Below are positions 1 through 64,000 of a stretch of 64,000 bases of DNA, piece by piece (positions within the stretch are counted from its first letter, which is position 1; each line of letters opens with the position of its first letter). The stretch is from assembly GCA_946811695.1 (NCBI GenBank), contig OX328123.1, forward strand, positions 10,917,698 to 10,981,697. The letters run 5' to 3'. The translations under genes and the position numbers were made by a program. The stretch is from Gonocerus acuteangulatus (Eukaryota > Arthropoda > Insecta > Hemiptera > Coreidae). The notes below the pieces were generated by a model. It had not been told where the DNA came from. It searched no databases and worked only from the letters and a program-made list of their open reading frames with translations.

Positions 1-109
1 ATGAAGCTAAGGACTCCGTTGAATACTTAGCTTTCGAAGGTTGACCCCACTCTATAGTGAAACGTTTACCTTCTGGTAAGTATTGTAGGGCATCTGAGAG
101 AAGCTGGGC

Positions 110-53573
<53,464 letters not shown>

Positions 53574-53577
53574 ATTA

Positions 53578-56149
53578 CTGAAACATTATAACAATGGTAA
53601 AAGAAACTAAGTTTGTTTAAGGTGATAATACTTGGATCTTAAATGGGTGAGTCACAAGCTATTAATGTTAATTGGAGTAGGAAAGAGAGCAGCACTGAAG
53701 TCATGTCTAAATAACACATTTTAAACATTAACCATATATTATTTACCAGTGTGACTATAATAATAAATACAAGATTCTTGATAGTATGTATTATTCACAT
53801 CACAGGATATGGTATAACTATTAAAAACAGTACATTTTATGTTAATCTTAGCTATAAATAACATTCTTAGTGGGTGATAAAGTATGGCTTGTTTTGTTTT
53901 CAAAACACTGCTTTTTAGATTGGGAAAAGTGTTATAAATGATTTAGTATTTTATAATAAATATTGCAGTAGTAAATAGGGAATTATGAGCACCCAACATC
54001 TGAGGTCATTAGGGCCTGTAATAAATATGAGAAAATTTGTTGTAAAAGATCAAACATTTTTACAAAACAAAGAATCTATTCATCTTGGCTGAGGTGCTTT
54101 AAAGAATGGAAATGGAATAAAGCAAGGCATGTTTAATTATCTAAGAAAGATGATTAATTTTGGGCAGAACAATGTAAATATACTAACTGTTAGTTATTCA
54201 TTAATATTCAAGACCAAATTTAAAGAGAACCTTCTATACAATCAAACTAAACCTGAATTGTAATTCTCCCCCCTTTAGAGTAGCTGCAATAAAATTTATT
54301 TCATCGGATTATGCATACACAATTTTATTGGTAAAGGTTTACTTCATGAAAAGTTCCTGCTTTTTTAAATATAGTGGGGTATCAAGAAAAAAATATCTGA
54401 TAGCTAGAAGTCACGTAATTATTATAAACAACAGATTTTATCAACATTTCATTTAAACTGGAATGCAATAGTACAACTAACACACAAAAAAGGAGTCCAT
54501 CCAAGTAGAGATTGTCTTCAAAATAAAGAAAAATATACGTCTTGCCCATCCATCATTATATCCACCAAAAACACTATGGTGGCTAGTATTCCACAAAAAC
54601 CATAAATACGAAAGTAAGTCAACACTTCGCAATCATATAAAGGCTCTACTTAATGTTTAAAATATATTGAAACTTCTTTCTCAACTAATAAACTTTATCG
54701 AAATTACAAAGTAAAAATATAACTTATTACGCAAATGGAACATGCAGAAAAAAAATATTATTTTTACCCATTGAAAATTCAAATTTATCAAGTAACAAAT
54801 CAAGGTCTAATGATTTTTAAATAATCCTACCAGTATATTAATAATTCATAATATTCGAATTCGAAAGGCCGGGAAAAAGAATCTAACTGAGATAACAAAC
54901 TTGTTATCAATTTCGTCCAGCCTTATCAAAAAGATTATTGGAGACAAACGAAATACAAAGATGTAAACAAAACATAGAGGAATGATGTTTTTAAATGCTG
55001 AAACAAAAGGGCAATGCATACTTGTACAATACAGGAGTGACTCTCAATTTTTAGGCAATTTTCATGTTATATTTTAAAACAATGTTCTGCCTTTAAATAA
55101 ACTTTTCTTAATATCTAAATTTTATTTTAATGATCGACTGTTAGTATGAAAAATGGCTGAGATCAAAAGTAATTTAAAACGCAGTGATGTTTACGAGAAC
55201 TCGGGATTGACAATGTAATCTTATAAAAGGGCACATCAGCTTATAAAAATAAGTAGTTGTTTTAATAAACAACAGCCAGCTTAAAATAACAAAAGTCCCT
55301 AAGGAGCTGCGTCATTTTTATCCCTAGTGCCATTAGGAAAGCTAGGTATATTTAATAAGTTTATAATTATGCTATAATTAATAATAGGTTAATATTTTGT
55401 GAAAATTTAAACACCCACTCAAATGAAATATACAACAAAAGTGAGAATTACCCAAGCGTAAACCAGCTAATTACCTAAGAACCATAGCTTTTTTTCTACT
55501 CCAATTAAACTAAGGATAATTGAGTTTCATTACTAATAACTTCACAGCCTAAATGCACCAAGTTCAAGGTACATTTTGCCCAAAAAAAAAAATGTAAGCA
55601 TTAAAATAAATAGAACCTATAAAATATTGTTAAACTTTTCACTAAAAACTATAACCGGCGAGAAAACGATCGAAAAAAGGTGTTTTGAGATCAGAACTAG
55701 CAATAATATGGAAAAACAATATTCGAGCAGTATTCTAGAATTGATTCAGAGAATCATGCATCATGCTACTGCAGCTAACACAGATCGGTGGATTTCATTC
55801 CAGCCCTAAATTAAATTTCTTTTACAGTAAAATTAAATAATTCAAATATATTCCCAGAAAAAAATAGCTAAATAACAACAGTAATAAGGATTAAATAGAA
55901 ACACGCCAAAATGACGCAATTCCTCTGAAATCCAGTTTTATGCTACGGGGAGATGTGTTACTTTTCTAGCCTCGCTGGCTACGACCTCCATGACAGGCGA
56001 GGCTTCACATCTTCAAGAGATTTTCCGTTATAGAGTGATTATGATGTCATTATCATCGTTTAAGGCTGATTACTTTTGTCAATAGTGGTAAAGGAAACAG
56101 ACTACATGAGGGTTTTAGGATTTGTTTAAGAAGTACTTTACTTAAGAAT
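53578..56149. promoter_or_regulatory. intergenic region between divergent HPS3 and PIGK
   Basis: No coding sequence. It must contain the HPS3 5'UTR exon and promoter (minus) and the PIGK promoter (plus). A GC-richer patch at 55950-56030 (GGGGAGATGTG, TAGCCTCGCTGGCTACGACC) lies 120-200 bp before the PIGK ATG and is the best guess for its core promoter/5'UTR. A HINE scrap (AAAAGTCCCTAAGGAGCTGC, CCCTAGTGCCATTAG) is at 55291-55340. Confidence 0.5.
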
Positions 56150-57160
56150 ATGGCTTCATTGAATATTTCGTATCTTTTAAAAACGTTTTTAGCCTTCTTT
56201 GTTTTATGTGTTGTTTATAGACCTATTGAAGCCGGGCATACCAACAATTGGGCTGTTTTAGTTGATACGTCAAGATTTTGGTTTAATTACAGGCATGTTG
56301 CTAATGTTCTCTCAATTTATCGGAGTGTCAAAAGATTAGGAATTCCAGATTCCCAAATAATCTTGATGATAGCTGATGATATGGCTTGTAATCCTCGGAA
56401 CCCAAGACCTGCTACTGTGTTTAACAATGCAAATCAGAACATCAATGTTTATGGAGACGATGTTGAAGTGGATTACAGGGGTTATGAGGTGACAGTTGAG
56501 AATTTCGTTAGGCTTCTTACTGGGAGGTTAGCTGCTGGGACTCCTAGATCAAAACAACTCCTGACCAATGAAGGAAGCAATATATTGGTATACTTAACTG
56601 GTCATGGAGGAGATGGTTTTTTAAAATTTCAAGATTCTGAAGAAGTTACCAGCCAAGAACTAGCTGATGCTGTGGAGCAAATGTGGCAGAAAAGAAGGTA
56701 CAATGAAATATTCTTTATGATAGACACGTGCCAAGCAGCTTCATTATTTGAGAAATTCTATTCTCCAAATGTTCTAGCTGTGGCCAGCAGTTTAGTTGGC
56801 GAAGATTCGTTATCCCATCATGTTGATCCTGCTATTGGAGTTTATATCATAGACAGATATACATATTATGCATTAGCATTTTTAGAACGTGTTCAACCAA
56901 ATAGTACCAAGACAATGTCAGAATTCCTTGCGGTGTGCCCTAAAAGAGTTTGCATTTCAACTGTGGGAGTTAGAGATGATCTTTTTACGAGAGACACCTC
57001 TAAAGTTCCAATTACAGATTTCTTTGGTGCCGTTAGACCAGTACAAGTTATTTATGGTTCATCGGTTGAACTGGAACCATCTGTTTTAAATAATACAAAT
57101 GAAGACTTTGCGGACCAATCTGAGTACGGCTACATTGACCACCAAAGCTTCTTGAAATGA
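56150..57160 (+). CDS. PIGK: PIGK/GPI8, GPI-anchor transamidase catalytic subunit
   Basis: 336-aa cysteine protease of family C13 that cleaves the C-terminal signal of precursor proteins in the ER lumen and transfers them to GPI, within the PIGK-PIGT-PIGS-PIGU-GPAA1 complex. Visible: signal peptide (about residues 1-29, hydrophobic LLKTFLAFFVLCVVY), then NNWAVLVDTSRFWFNYRHVAN; catalytic His152 in LTGHGGDGF and Cys194 in MIDTCQA; and Cys80 in DDMACNPRNPRP, at the position of human Cys92, which is disulfide-linked to PIGT. Spacing of all three is offset by exactly 12 from human His164, Cys206 and Cys92. It ends in SEYGYIDHQSFLK with no C-terminal membrane helix, unlike the ~395-aa human protein. 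Single exon. All catalytic parts are intact, so it is probably functional. Confidence 0.95.
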   Translation: MASLNISYLLKTFLAFFVLCVVYRPIEAGHTNNWAVLVDTSRFWFNYRHVANVLSIYRSVKRLGIPDSQIILMIADDMACNPRNPRPATVFNNANQNINVYGDDVEVDYRGYEVTVENFVRLLTGRLAAGTPRSKQLLTNEGSNILVYLTGHGGDGFLKFQDSEEVTSQELADAVEQMWQKRRYNEIFFMIDTCQAASLFEKFYSPNVLAVASSLVGEDSLSHHVDPAIGVYIIDRYTYYALAFLERVQPNSTKTMSEFLAVCPKRVCISTVGVRDDLFTRDTSKVPITDFFGAVRPVQVIYGSSVELEPSVLNNTNEDFADQSEYGYIDHQSFLK

Positions 57161-57390
57161 ATGCTGCTACTTAAGAACACTTATATATGAGAGTGTTGTC
57201 ATTTCTGATCTCACGCTAAAGATTTCAGCACACCTGATCTGGTGTAATGAGAATGGCCATGTCATTTCCACTTTATTTAGATACAAGGAATAATGAAAGA
57301 TACATCTTATTCACATAAGACTTATGTTGTTTTAAAACAAGTATCTCTGTGTTAAGCATACTATAAAACTACTTTTTTTTGTAAAAAAAT

Positions 57391-57518
57391 GTTTTATTTT
57401 TTGCCAATGTTTTGGCAAGAGAGAAATGATTACACATCTGTGAGGCATAGTTCTCCTTCTTCTCATCGCCTTCATGAAGGCTTGAATTTGAAACCGAAAT
57501 GTTGGCAAAAAATAAAAC
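57391..57518. repeat. short element with inverted ends and hammerhead-like core
   Basis: GTTTTATTTTTTGCCAATGT and, at the right, ATGTTGGCAAAAAATAAAAC are inverted copies (about 17 of 19 match). Inside, CTTCATGAAGGCTTGAATTT and GAAACCGAAATG resemble the 39720 site. Confidence 0.55.
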
Positions 57519-57519
57519 A

Positions 57520-58600
57520 CATTTTCTTATAAAAAATGTAATTTTATTAAGATAACACGACCGAACCCTCACAAATTCTTCCTTCGCATTCCCAACGGTC
57601 AACAATCGCCTCTCAATAAAAGATTAAGTATTAAACAAAATGGTAAAGAATAATTTTAACTAAAGAACTACTAGAAGTATTATAGTGCATGTATACATAA
57701 ATAAAAGAAACAGTTTCTACTCTAACCAAAGAGTATACACATTTCTTGGCAGTAAAATATGACAAATTAATCAAAGAAGCAGTACTGCTTTGACATTTAT
57801 AGTCACTCTATAATTTGTTAAAATTTTTTGCTTGTTTACTTAATATCTAGACTTTTATCAATCTGGTCTGTAAACTGTTCTATTTTTGATTTCAAATTCA
57901 TAAGTAAACAAACCAAGTGGATCCAACTTAGGTGATCATGCACCACACACTTGTCTTCATGAATTTTACAATGTTTGTAGCCAAAGAAATTAACAATAAG
58001 CTGGCAAAACAACTCTAATGCCAATGAAAAAGAATGGGGACATAATCGAGAGCCAGATATTTTAATTATTTATTTATTTATATTTTATCATCCACTTTTA
58101 CATAACAAAGATTTTTAATTATTTACATTAAGTTTTCATATACCTTGGAAGCCTATGAAATAAAACTAATTTTTAATTGTTAAAATAATCATTAGTATTT
58201 TTCTTGGCATTTATCTCATCATAGACTTCACAATTTCATTGAGCTCGGTGATTAGTTGGAATAAATTATTTTTATTGAATCTTTATTGAAAAACCTTATG
58301 TATAAAATGTTTATTGTCTGTGATATTAATGTTTAACTAATGTAGTTTACTTTAATAAATACAATTTTCTTTATTAGCCTATTCTTTTGTAGTTCACTAT
58401 CACCAGTACAATACCCCAGCAGAGCTTTTCATTCTAAATTATTATTTGTTTTCATTGCATAAGCTGCTTTAAGTTATGTTTAAAAGTTTTCCGAAAAAAA
58501 AAATATTTTGAACTAATTGACAAATAAATTCTGACAGACTTTTGTAGTAGAAATAAAAATCAGGTTTTGTAGTAGAGGGCGATAGCTATTATTTATTTTA
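57520..58600. other. sequence downstream of PIGK, nothing recognised
   Basis: AT-rich. Minus-strand open stretches are short and lack protein character. Confidence 0.4.
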
Positions 58601-58602
58601 TT

Positions 58603-58786
58603 ATTTTTTTTTTTTTTTTACGGCGCTTCGACACCTAGGCCATTGGCGCCAAAATCCCGGGTGCAGCGAGGAATTTTCCTAACGAGCTGTGGGGCGAGAA
58701 CATTCCTGCCGCTGGTGGGGATCGAACCCACCATCTCCCGCTTATGAATCTAAAGCGCTAGCCACTAGACCACGGGAGAGCCCTTT
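58603..58786 (-). mobile_element. tRNA-derived SINE, intact head and poly(A) tail
   Basis: The minus strand begins GGGCTCTCCCGTGGTCTAGT. A box TGGTCTAGTGGC, B box GGTTCGATCCC (both perfect to consensus), body GGCGCCAATGGCCTAGGTGT and an A17-type tail. The best preserved copy of the family here. Confidence 0.88.
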
Positions 58787-59899
58787 TATTTATTATAATG
58801 TGTTTTATAGCTGTTTTGCGATGTGTAAAAATTTGTTATTCTTACTTCTAAAATAGCCTTGATAAGAGCATTGCTATATAGACATCATGGGCATAAACAT
58901 CTGATGCAACCATGAGTTAAAATGGCAATCTAACGATAGCAAAGTATGAACAACATCAACTTATACTATAAATCACAATAAGTTAATAATACACCCAAAA
59001 ACTATAAATAAAAATAATTTTAAAATAAAATGTATGCTCCCTCAAATACACCGTTCTCCATCTTAATATAGTGATTAATTAGATGTAACTGTCATGAATA
59101 TACAGGGTGATTCAGGTCTAAGTAGCCAAACGCTAGGAGGTGATTGTAGACATAATTTCCAACAAAAAAGTTCATTTCAAGTATGGTCCGATTCCGAAAG
59201 GAAAAGGATCTATGCTCAATTTTCTGTTTTTTAAACGTAGTCATGATTTTTAATGAATAAGAAAGGTTTTCTCTAAAACTATTCAAAATAATTAAATTAT
59301 AATTATGCCATCATAGAATAGACAAAGTTTCCTTTAAAAATACATTAATTTAATTGACTAAAACCATTATCAAAAGATACTTTCTGGACGTCCAATAACG
59401 CACTTCTGTTTTTATCAATGGATCAGAGTATTTTCGCGATTTTTTTCCTCAGCCCTCTAATGGACAACAGATTCAATACTTACAGGAAAACTTCTACTTG
59501 TAGTAAGCATTAAATCTATGGAAATAAAGTGGAGGTTTATTCGTGGATAAATTAAAAGATTTGCTCCCTTTTGTCAAAAAAATGGGGAATGTAGTTTTTG
59601 TACTTTCAAATACCATGTGTGAAAAAATTAAAAATTATTCATTTTTAATGGCCAAACTGTGGGTATCCATTGTCCATTCCGGAAGCCATAAATGTAACTG
59701 AATGAAACGATTGGAAAAGTTTTTCATTTAAGAGATCTGTTACATTTCATGTTTTTCAATTTTTCATTGATTTATGTTTTACATGATGTATTTGGCACCC
59801 AGTTTTGACTAGAAATTTTGAGCGGAGAATTCAAAAAGATTTCAGGGTAGTTGAATAATTGTAATCCAGAATTTACACATAATTTGAAATGTTTTCAAA

Positions 59900-60340
59900 T
59901 CAAATTTGAAATTAAACTAAACATTGTGCAAAACATTGCGGGAGAAAAAATGCTAATCCTCAGTTCGGCCCCAACATTTTGTGGACAGACAAGGCCACAT
60001 TCACACGGAATGGAATATTTAACAGTCCCAATTCGCATACTTGCTTTCATGTTAATCGTTATGCCCTGTGAAGATCACACAATCAGTATCAGCTCCAAGT
60101 TAACAAGTGGTGCAGAATTCAGGACGAATATCTTCTTCAGCCAATACTGATTCCTACTTGATTCAACATATTTTTAATCCTCCACACGATTTAAATACGA
60201 CCGACCTACTGCATTGGAAGACGTTCCACTGGTACATAGATTCATGGTTCCAGATGGATTGCTGTCCTGCACCTAGCAGCAGCGCTGTTAGACAGTACAT
60301 TGATCCACTGCCCAAGGTCATAAAGGTCCAATTGCAAATT
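59900..60340 (+). pseudogene. Tc1/mariner-superfamily (IS630-like) transposase relic
   Basis: Scattered over shifted frames: NPQFGPNILWTDKATFTRNG (first catalytic Asp block, usually WTDEATFTRNG), QYQLQVNKWCRIQDEYL (usually F.VNVWAGI), LEDVPL, and WFQMDCCPAPSSSAVRQYID (second Asp block, usually W.Q.DGAPPH...VR..L). Stops and frameshifts make it inactive. Confidence 0.7.
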
Positions 60341-60483
60341 TAGCAAATTTTCAAATATATTAGTAAATATTTTAGTGGCAACAACATCATGTAAAAGATA
60401 AATCAATGAAAATTTGTTAAATACAAAATGTAACAGATCTCCCAAATGAAAAACCTTTCCAATCATTTCTTTCAGTTACTTTT

Positions 60484-60600
60484 TAGCACTTTCCTCCGTA
60501 GGAAAGTTGAGGTTGGACTCATGACGGAATTTTTGAAAAATTTCTTCAAATCTTTATCGATCCTACCTAGTAGACACCAAAAATGACCCCCGTTGAAATT

Positions 60601-60680
<80 letters not shown>

Positions 60681-61601
60681 TGTTAACACGATAGTGGCCA
60701 GAGTTTTTGTTTTTTCGTCACGAAACTTGGTATATAGCATTCAACTAGCAAACGATTGAACGAGTTCGTTAACCACCAAAGTCAATCCACCGGAAGGGGG
60801 GGGGGTTTACCCTGAACACAAAACACTAATTTGACCATGTCAGCCGTCATATTTGTTATATTTCAACGAAACTTGGTATTCGTAGTGGTAATATAGAGAG
60901 AAAAGTGAGATATAAAAATCAACTAAATCGGTTCATTAGGAGGGGGGTTTACTCCGGACCCACAATACCAATTCGCCACTACCAGCCGTGATTTTTGGTG
61001 TATTTCGGCCAAACTCGGTATTCGTAGTCTTAATCCACAGGTAAATATGTGTTGTAAAAATAAACTAAATCGGTTCATTAGGAGGGGGGGTTTACTCCGG
61101 ACCCAAATTACTTATATACTCATACCGGTCGTAATTTCTGCTGTATTGTAACGAAACGCAGTATACATCGTGGGTAACTCTTGAGAAAGAAGTGTTGTAG
61201 AAATGAGCTGAATCGGTCAATCGGAAAGGGGGGGTTTACTTTGTAATATATTTCAATAGAAAAGCTCGTCAGACGTAGGTTCACAAAGCCGCCGCAAGGA
61301 GCGCTTTCTACCACTAGAGGGACTATATCCTGTTCCCGCGTTAGATCAAAATACGATAATATGAGGTTTTAGCACTTTCCTCCGAAGTAAATTTTAGTAT
61401 TTATTACCATGTGTAAACATAACTCTGGAAGCAAATTAATAATTGATCAGTTACTCATTACAAAATTAAAAGAGAACTATTCATGTTTTTATTTTATTTA
61501 TGTTGGATATTTTAAGCAAATTGTTCTGGAAAGCAGTCTAAACTACCCAAATTCTGAGGAAAGTGCTTAGTTATGCAGCTCCTGCATGACGGACTTTTAT
61601 T
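60484..61601 (-). mobile_element. Helitron-like element(s) nested in the long-TIR transposon
   Basis: Left edge TTTTTAGCACTTTCCTCCGT with hairpin ACTTTCCTCC/GGAAAGT. Right edge, read on minus, AAAAGTCCGTCATGCAGGAG then TAAGCACTTTCCTC. It sits in a T-rich target inside the right arm. The body holds (TA)n (60600-60677) and three GGTTTACTCCGGACCC-type repeats. A shorter copy of the same ends (61372-61601) makes it composite. Confidence 0.7.
60600..60677. repeat. (TA)n microsatellite
   Basis: About 78 bp of TA with one CATA interruption, inside the nested Helitron-like element. Confidence 0.95.
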
Positions 61602-62697
61602 GCTTTGGACTGGACAATGGATACCCACAGTTTGGCCATTAAAAAATTAATAATTTTTGATTTTTTCGCACATGGTATTTGAAAGTAACAAAACTACATT
61701 GCACATTTTTTTGACAAAAGGGAGCCAATCTTTCAATTTATCCCCGAATAAACCTCCACTTTATTTGCATGGATTTAATGCTTATTAAATGTAGAAGTTT
61801 TCGTGTAAGTATTAAATCTGTAGTCCGTTATGGGGCTGAGGAAAAAAATCGCAAAAAAACTCTGATTCATTCATAAAATCAGAAGTGCTTTATTGGACGT
61901 CCAAAAAGTATCTTTTAATAATGAATTTAGTGAATTAAATTACTTTCTTTTTAAAGGAAATTTTATGATAGCATAATTAGAATTTAATTATCTTGAATAA
62001 TTTTTGAGAAATCCTTTCTTATTCATTAAAAATCATGACTACGTTAAAAAAACAGAAAATTGGACATAGCTCCTTTTCTTTTCGGAATCGGACTATACTT
62101 GAAATGAACTTTTTTGTTGGAAATTATGTCTACAATCACCTCCTAGAGTTTGGCTACTTAGACCTGAATCACCCTGTATAAAATAAATTTAAACAAATTT
62201 CTTTGAAGATTTTGAGACTAATAGAAAAGTAAATGTTTAAAAATAAATCTGGCAAAATTTACCAAGATAAAAAAAAAAAATCAGATAAAGAATAGGAACT
62301 CTGCCGAGTTCCTTTGGATGGAAACCTGGTCACAGTGGAATTCTGGCAATGGAACAGACCTACTCACAAGAAGGGGAGCTGCTACGCCTATGGGCCCTGA
62401 TCCTTTTTGCAGGGCCTTGTAGTCACTGTTTAAACAGACTATTTACTAATGAATGAATAGGAAGCACCAATGCTTATAGGAAATTCAAACCCTACTAAAT
62501 ATTTTATTCTAAAGCCCTCTGGAGAACACTGGAAAGAGCTGAAGCTTCTTAAAATGGTAGAACTTAGGAAAGTAATTGGAATAATTACGAAACATAGCAA
62601 GCTGAACAAGCGCCTTCATGTATGAAAATAGTCAACTCTCCCAATCGTAGGTTGTGTCGAGCTGAAGAAGAGATACTGATACACATCATCACTGATT

Positions 62698-62698
<1 letters not shown>

Positions 62699-62751
<53 letters not shown>
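62699..62751. repeat. T52 homopolymer
   Basis: Uninterrupted run of about 52 T. Probably the A-tail of a minus-strand retroposed copy, followed by TATCCCCATCAGGTAG. Confidence 0.9.
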
Positions 62752-62753
<2 letters not shown>

Positions 62754-63160
62754 CCCCATCAGGTAGTTCTTGATCTGTCTTCAGCAGACCAATCTGTGGT
62801 CCGCTGATGTGCTCCTGTTGAGGCCTCCACTTAGGAAAACAAGCATGACTGAGTGTCATCATATTTATCTCCTTGATACCTGGAGTAAAACGGAAAAAAT
62901 TGTCTAATGGAGCCAGAATCTGGGAAACTCATCCCATACTAATAAAGTTAAATTAAATAATTCCAGAATTAGAAACAATTACTTCACGTCTATCAATCTG
63001 CCTAATCCAAGCTTCCTGGTGCAATTACTACAGTTGCTCAAACATGACCCTGAAACAAATGTTAATAATTGAAATAAAATTGTTTAAATAATCCACACAA
63101 TTAAACCTTACACCAATTGATAAATAATATTGATATTATTTAGTCATGACCAGAGTGTCT

Positions 63161-63240
63161 ACTGCATGAAAAAGTCACGAAATTGAAAATAGGGCATGAA
63201 AAAGTCACGAAATTGAAAATAGGGCATGAAAAAGTCTTTA
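63161..63240 (+). repeat. 30-bp tandem repeat, ~2.5 units
   Basis: GCATGAAAAAGTCACGAAAT and TGAAAATAGG repeated head to tail. Confidence 0.9.
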
Positions 63241-63249
63241 GTTTCAAAG

Positions 63250-63463
63250 ATGTAGAAAATATTTCCATTGAATCCCACGATTTTAAGTACCCACTAAAAA
63301 AAAAAGAGTTACAAAAATATCTATTCCACTCACGGCTACAGATGTCGCCTTAAAAATGGTTTCATTAATTTTCCCAAGTTAAGAAACCTATAAAAAGAGT
63401 TGTTCAAAAATGCTACCCTAAGTCACTATACAAGCGGACGAAGTCGTGGGCACAGCTAGTCAT
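63250..63463 (+). mobile_element. Helitron 3' end (CTAG|T terminus)
   Basis: Interior segments AAAATGGTTTCATTAATTTT and AGTTAAGAAACCTATAAAA match the H1-H3 body. The element then ends GCGGACGAAGTCGTGGGCAC and AGCTAGT, the canonical Helitron 3' end (short stem followed by CTAG and host T). Confidence 0.75.
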
Positions 63464-63479
63464 TTAATATATACATTAG

Positions 63480-64000
63480 GATCGAAAAGGCTTTTTCAAC
63501 ACTTACTTGAGTGGTTGGGCTTCCATGTACGATAAGCACTAGTTATTGTAAGTATGGAAGTGTGTATTTTCTTTCTTCCCAGTATTCCAGGTATTGTAAA
63601 CCAACAAAACCCTAAAATTCTTGATTAAAATACTGAATTTTTTTATTTCACATTGAAAAAAATAAAAGTATTACATTAACTTTTATTTTCATGTACTTAA
63701 TTTTAGGAGTTGCTAAATAACTTTTACTCTTAAAACTTTTAAATAAAAGTTTTTTTTAACTTATACAATAATAGTTTTTTTAACAGTTAAATTTTAACTT
63801 TTTCAATAAATTTTTTTTTCGATTCCTGATTATTATAAGCTATAAATATGGTTACTAACTTGCATAAGAGCACTCAAAGATTAGACTCAGATGTCACATA
63901 TACACTTTCTTCCTTTTCAAAAGAAGGAAGTTTGTTGTATTTTGACAGGTAACTGCCACTGAGTGATTAGCGGAACAAATTACCCCGCATTTCCTGACAG
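63480..64000. other. right edge of window, nothing recognised
   Basis: AT-rich. No supported exon or element end. Confidence 0.4.

Larger units (their letters stand above)
59103..62176 (+). mobile_element. DNA transposon with ~570-bp terminal inverted repeats
   Basis: CAGGGTGATTCAGGTCTAAG at 59103 and its inverse ending at 62176 are each flanked by TA. The arms match for more than 550 bp (59103-59690 against 61610-62176), with about 10-15% differences by eye. The match resumes at 59695-59790 against 60380-60480, showing that 60484-61601 is a later insertion in the right arm. The transposase inside is a relic. Confidence 0.82.

Noticed and set aside
55576..55809. 77-codon ORF upstream of PIGK
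   Set aside because: Starts in an A-run, no family resemblance, no splice or promoter support. Probably chance.

Overview
The window is from an AT-rich, transposon-loaded invertebrate genome, most likely an arthropod (probably an insect; the order cannot be told from the sequence). The evidence is three conserved animal genes with arthropod-like divergence, GT-AG introns, many Tc1/mariner, Tigger, hAT, piggyBac-like and Helitron-type elements, tRNA-derived SINEs and long (TA)n tracts. There are no prokaryotic features.

The dominant gene is HPS3, a BLOC-2 subunit, on the minus strand. I could chain 19 coding exons from the ATG at 53573 down to a TGA at 110. The splice phases agree at every junction and the CDS is 3342 nt (1113 codons plus stop). 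Three kb of coding sequence is spread over about 53 kb, and almost all the rest is intron filled with repeats. Coding frame stays open past the TGA to the window edge, so the exact C-terminus is uncertain.

HPS3 intron 2 (40922-53288) contains a complete intronless gene on the same strand, TFB2M (mitochondrial transcription factor B2, rRNA-dimethylase fold). Its ATG lies only about 96 nt past the exon 2 splice donor. About 2.6 kb beyond the HPS3 start, in the opposite direction, is an intronless PIGK (GPI-anchor transamidase catalytic subunit, C13 cysteine protease) at 56150-57160. The 53.6-56.1 kb spacer must hold the promoters of HPS3 and PIGK. These are three unrelated housekeeping functions (lysosome-related organelle trafficking, mitochondrial transcription, GPI anchoring), and nothing suggests a joint pathway.

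The mobile DNA by region: 0.4-3.4 kb, TTAA-flanked piggyBac-like elements; 4.6-5.0 kb, mariner relic; 5.4-6.6 kb, hAT element with a perfect 8-bp target duplication; 7.7-12.3 kb and 28.2-31.5 kb, two near-identical copies of a Helitron-superfamily (Helentron/HINE-like) element, the first carrying a ~380-bp palindrome and a 5'-truncated LINE; 12.5-13.3 and 21.2-21.6 kb, Tigger/pogo elements; 23.6-24.5 kb, PIF/Harbinger relic; 31.6-36.2 kb, a gag-only LTR retrotransposon flanked by inverted LTRs and (TA)n tracts; 43.5-46.4 kb, a third Helitron-like copy with an 898-bp tandem duplication; 49.6-50.4 kb, a ~70-bp minisatellite rich in NRF1-like sites; 59.1-62.2 kb, a DNA transposon with ~570-bp terminal inverted repeats, itself invaded by a Helitron-like element.

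The most unusual signals are hammerhead-ribozyme-like folds recurring at several sites, co-varying asymmetric terminal inverted repeats in two Helitron-like subfamilies, the nested same-strand TFB2M, and the open frame past the HPS3 stop.
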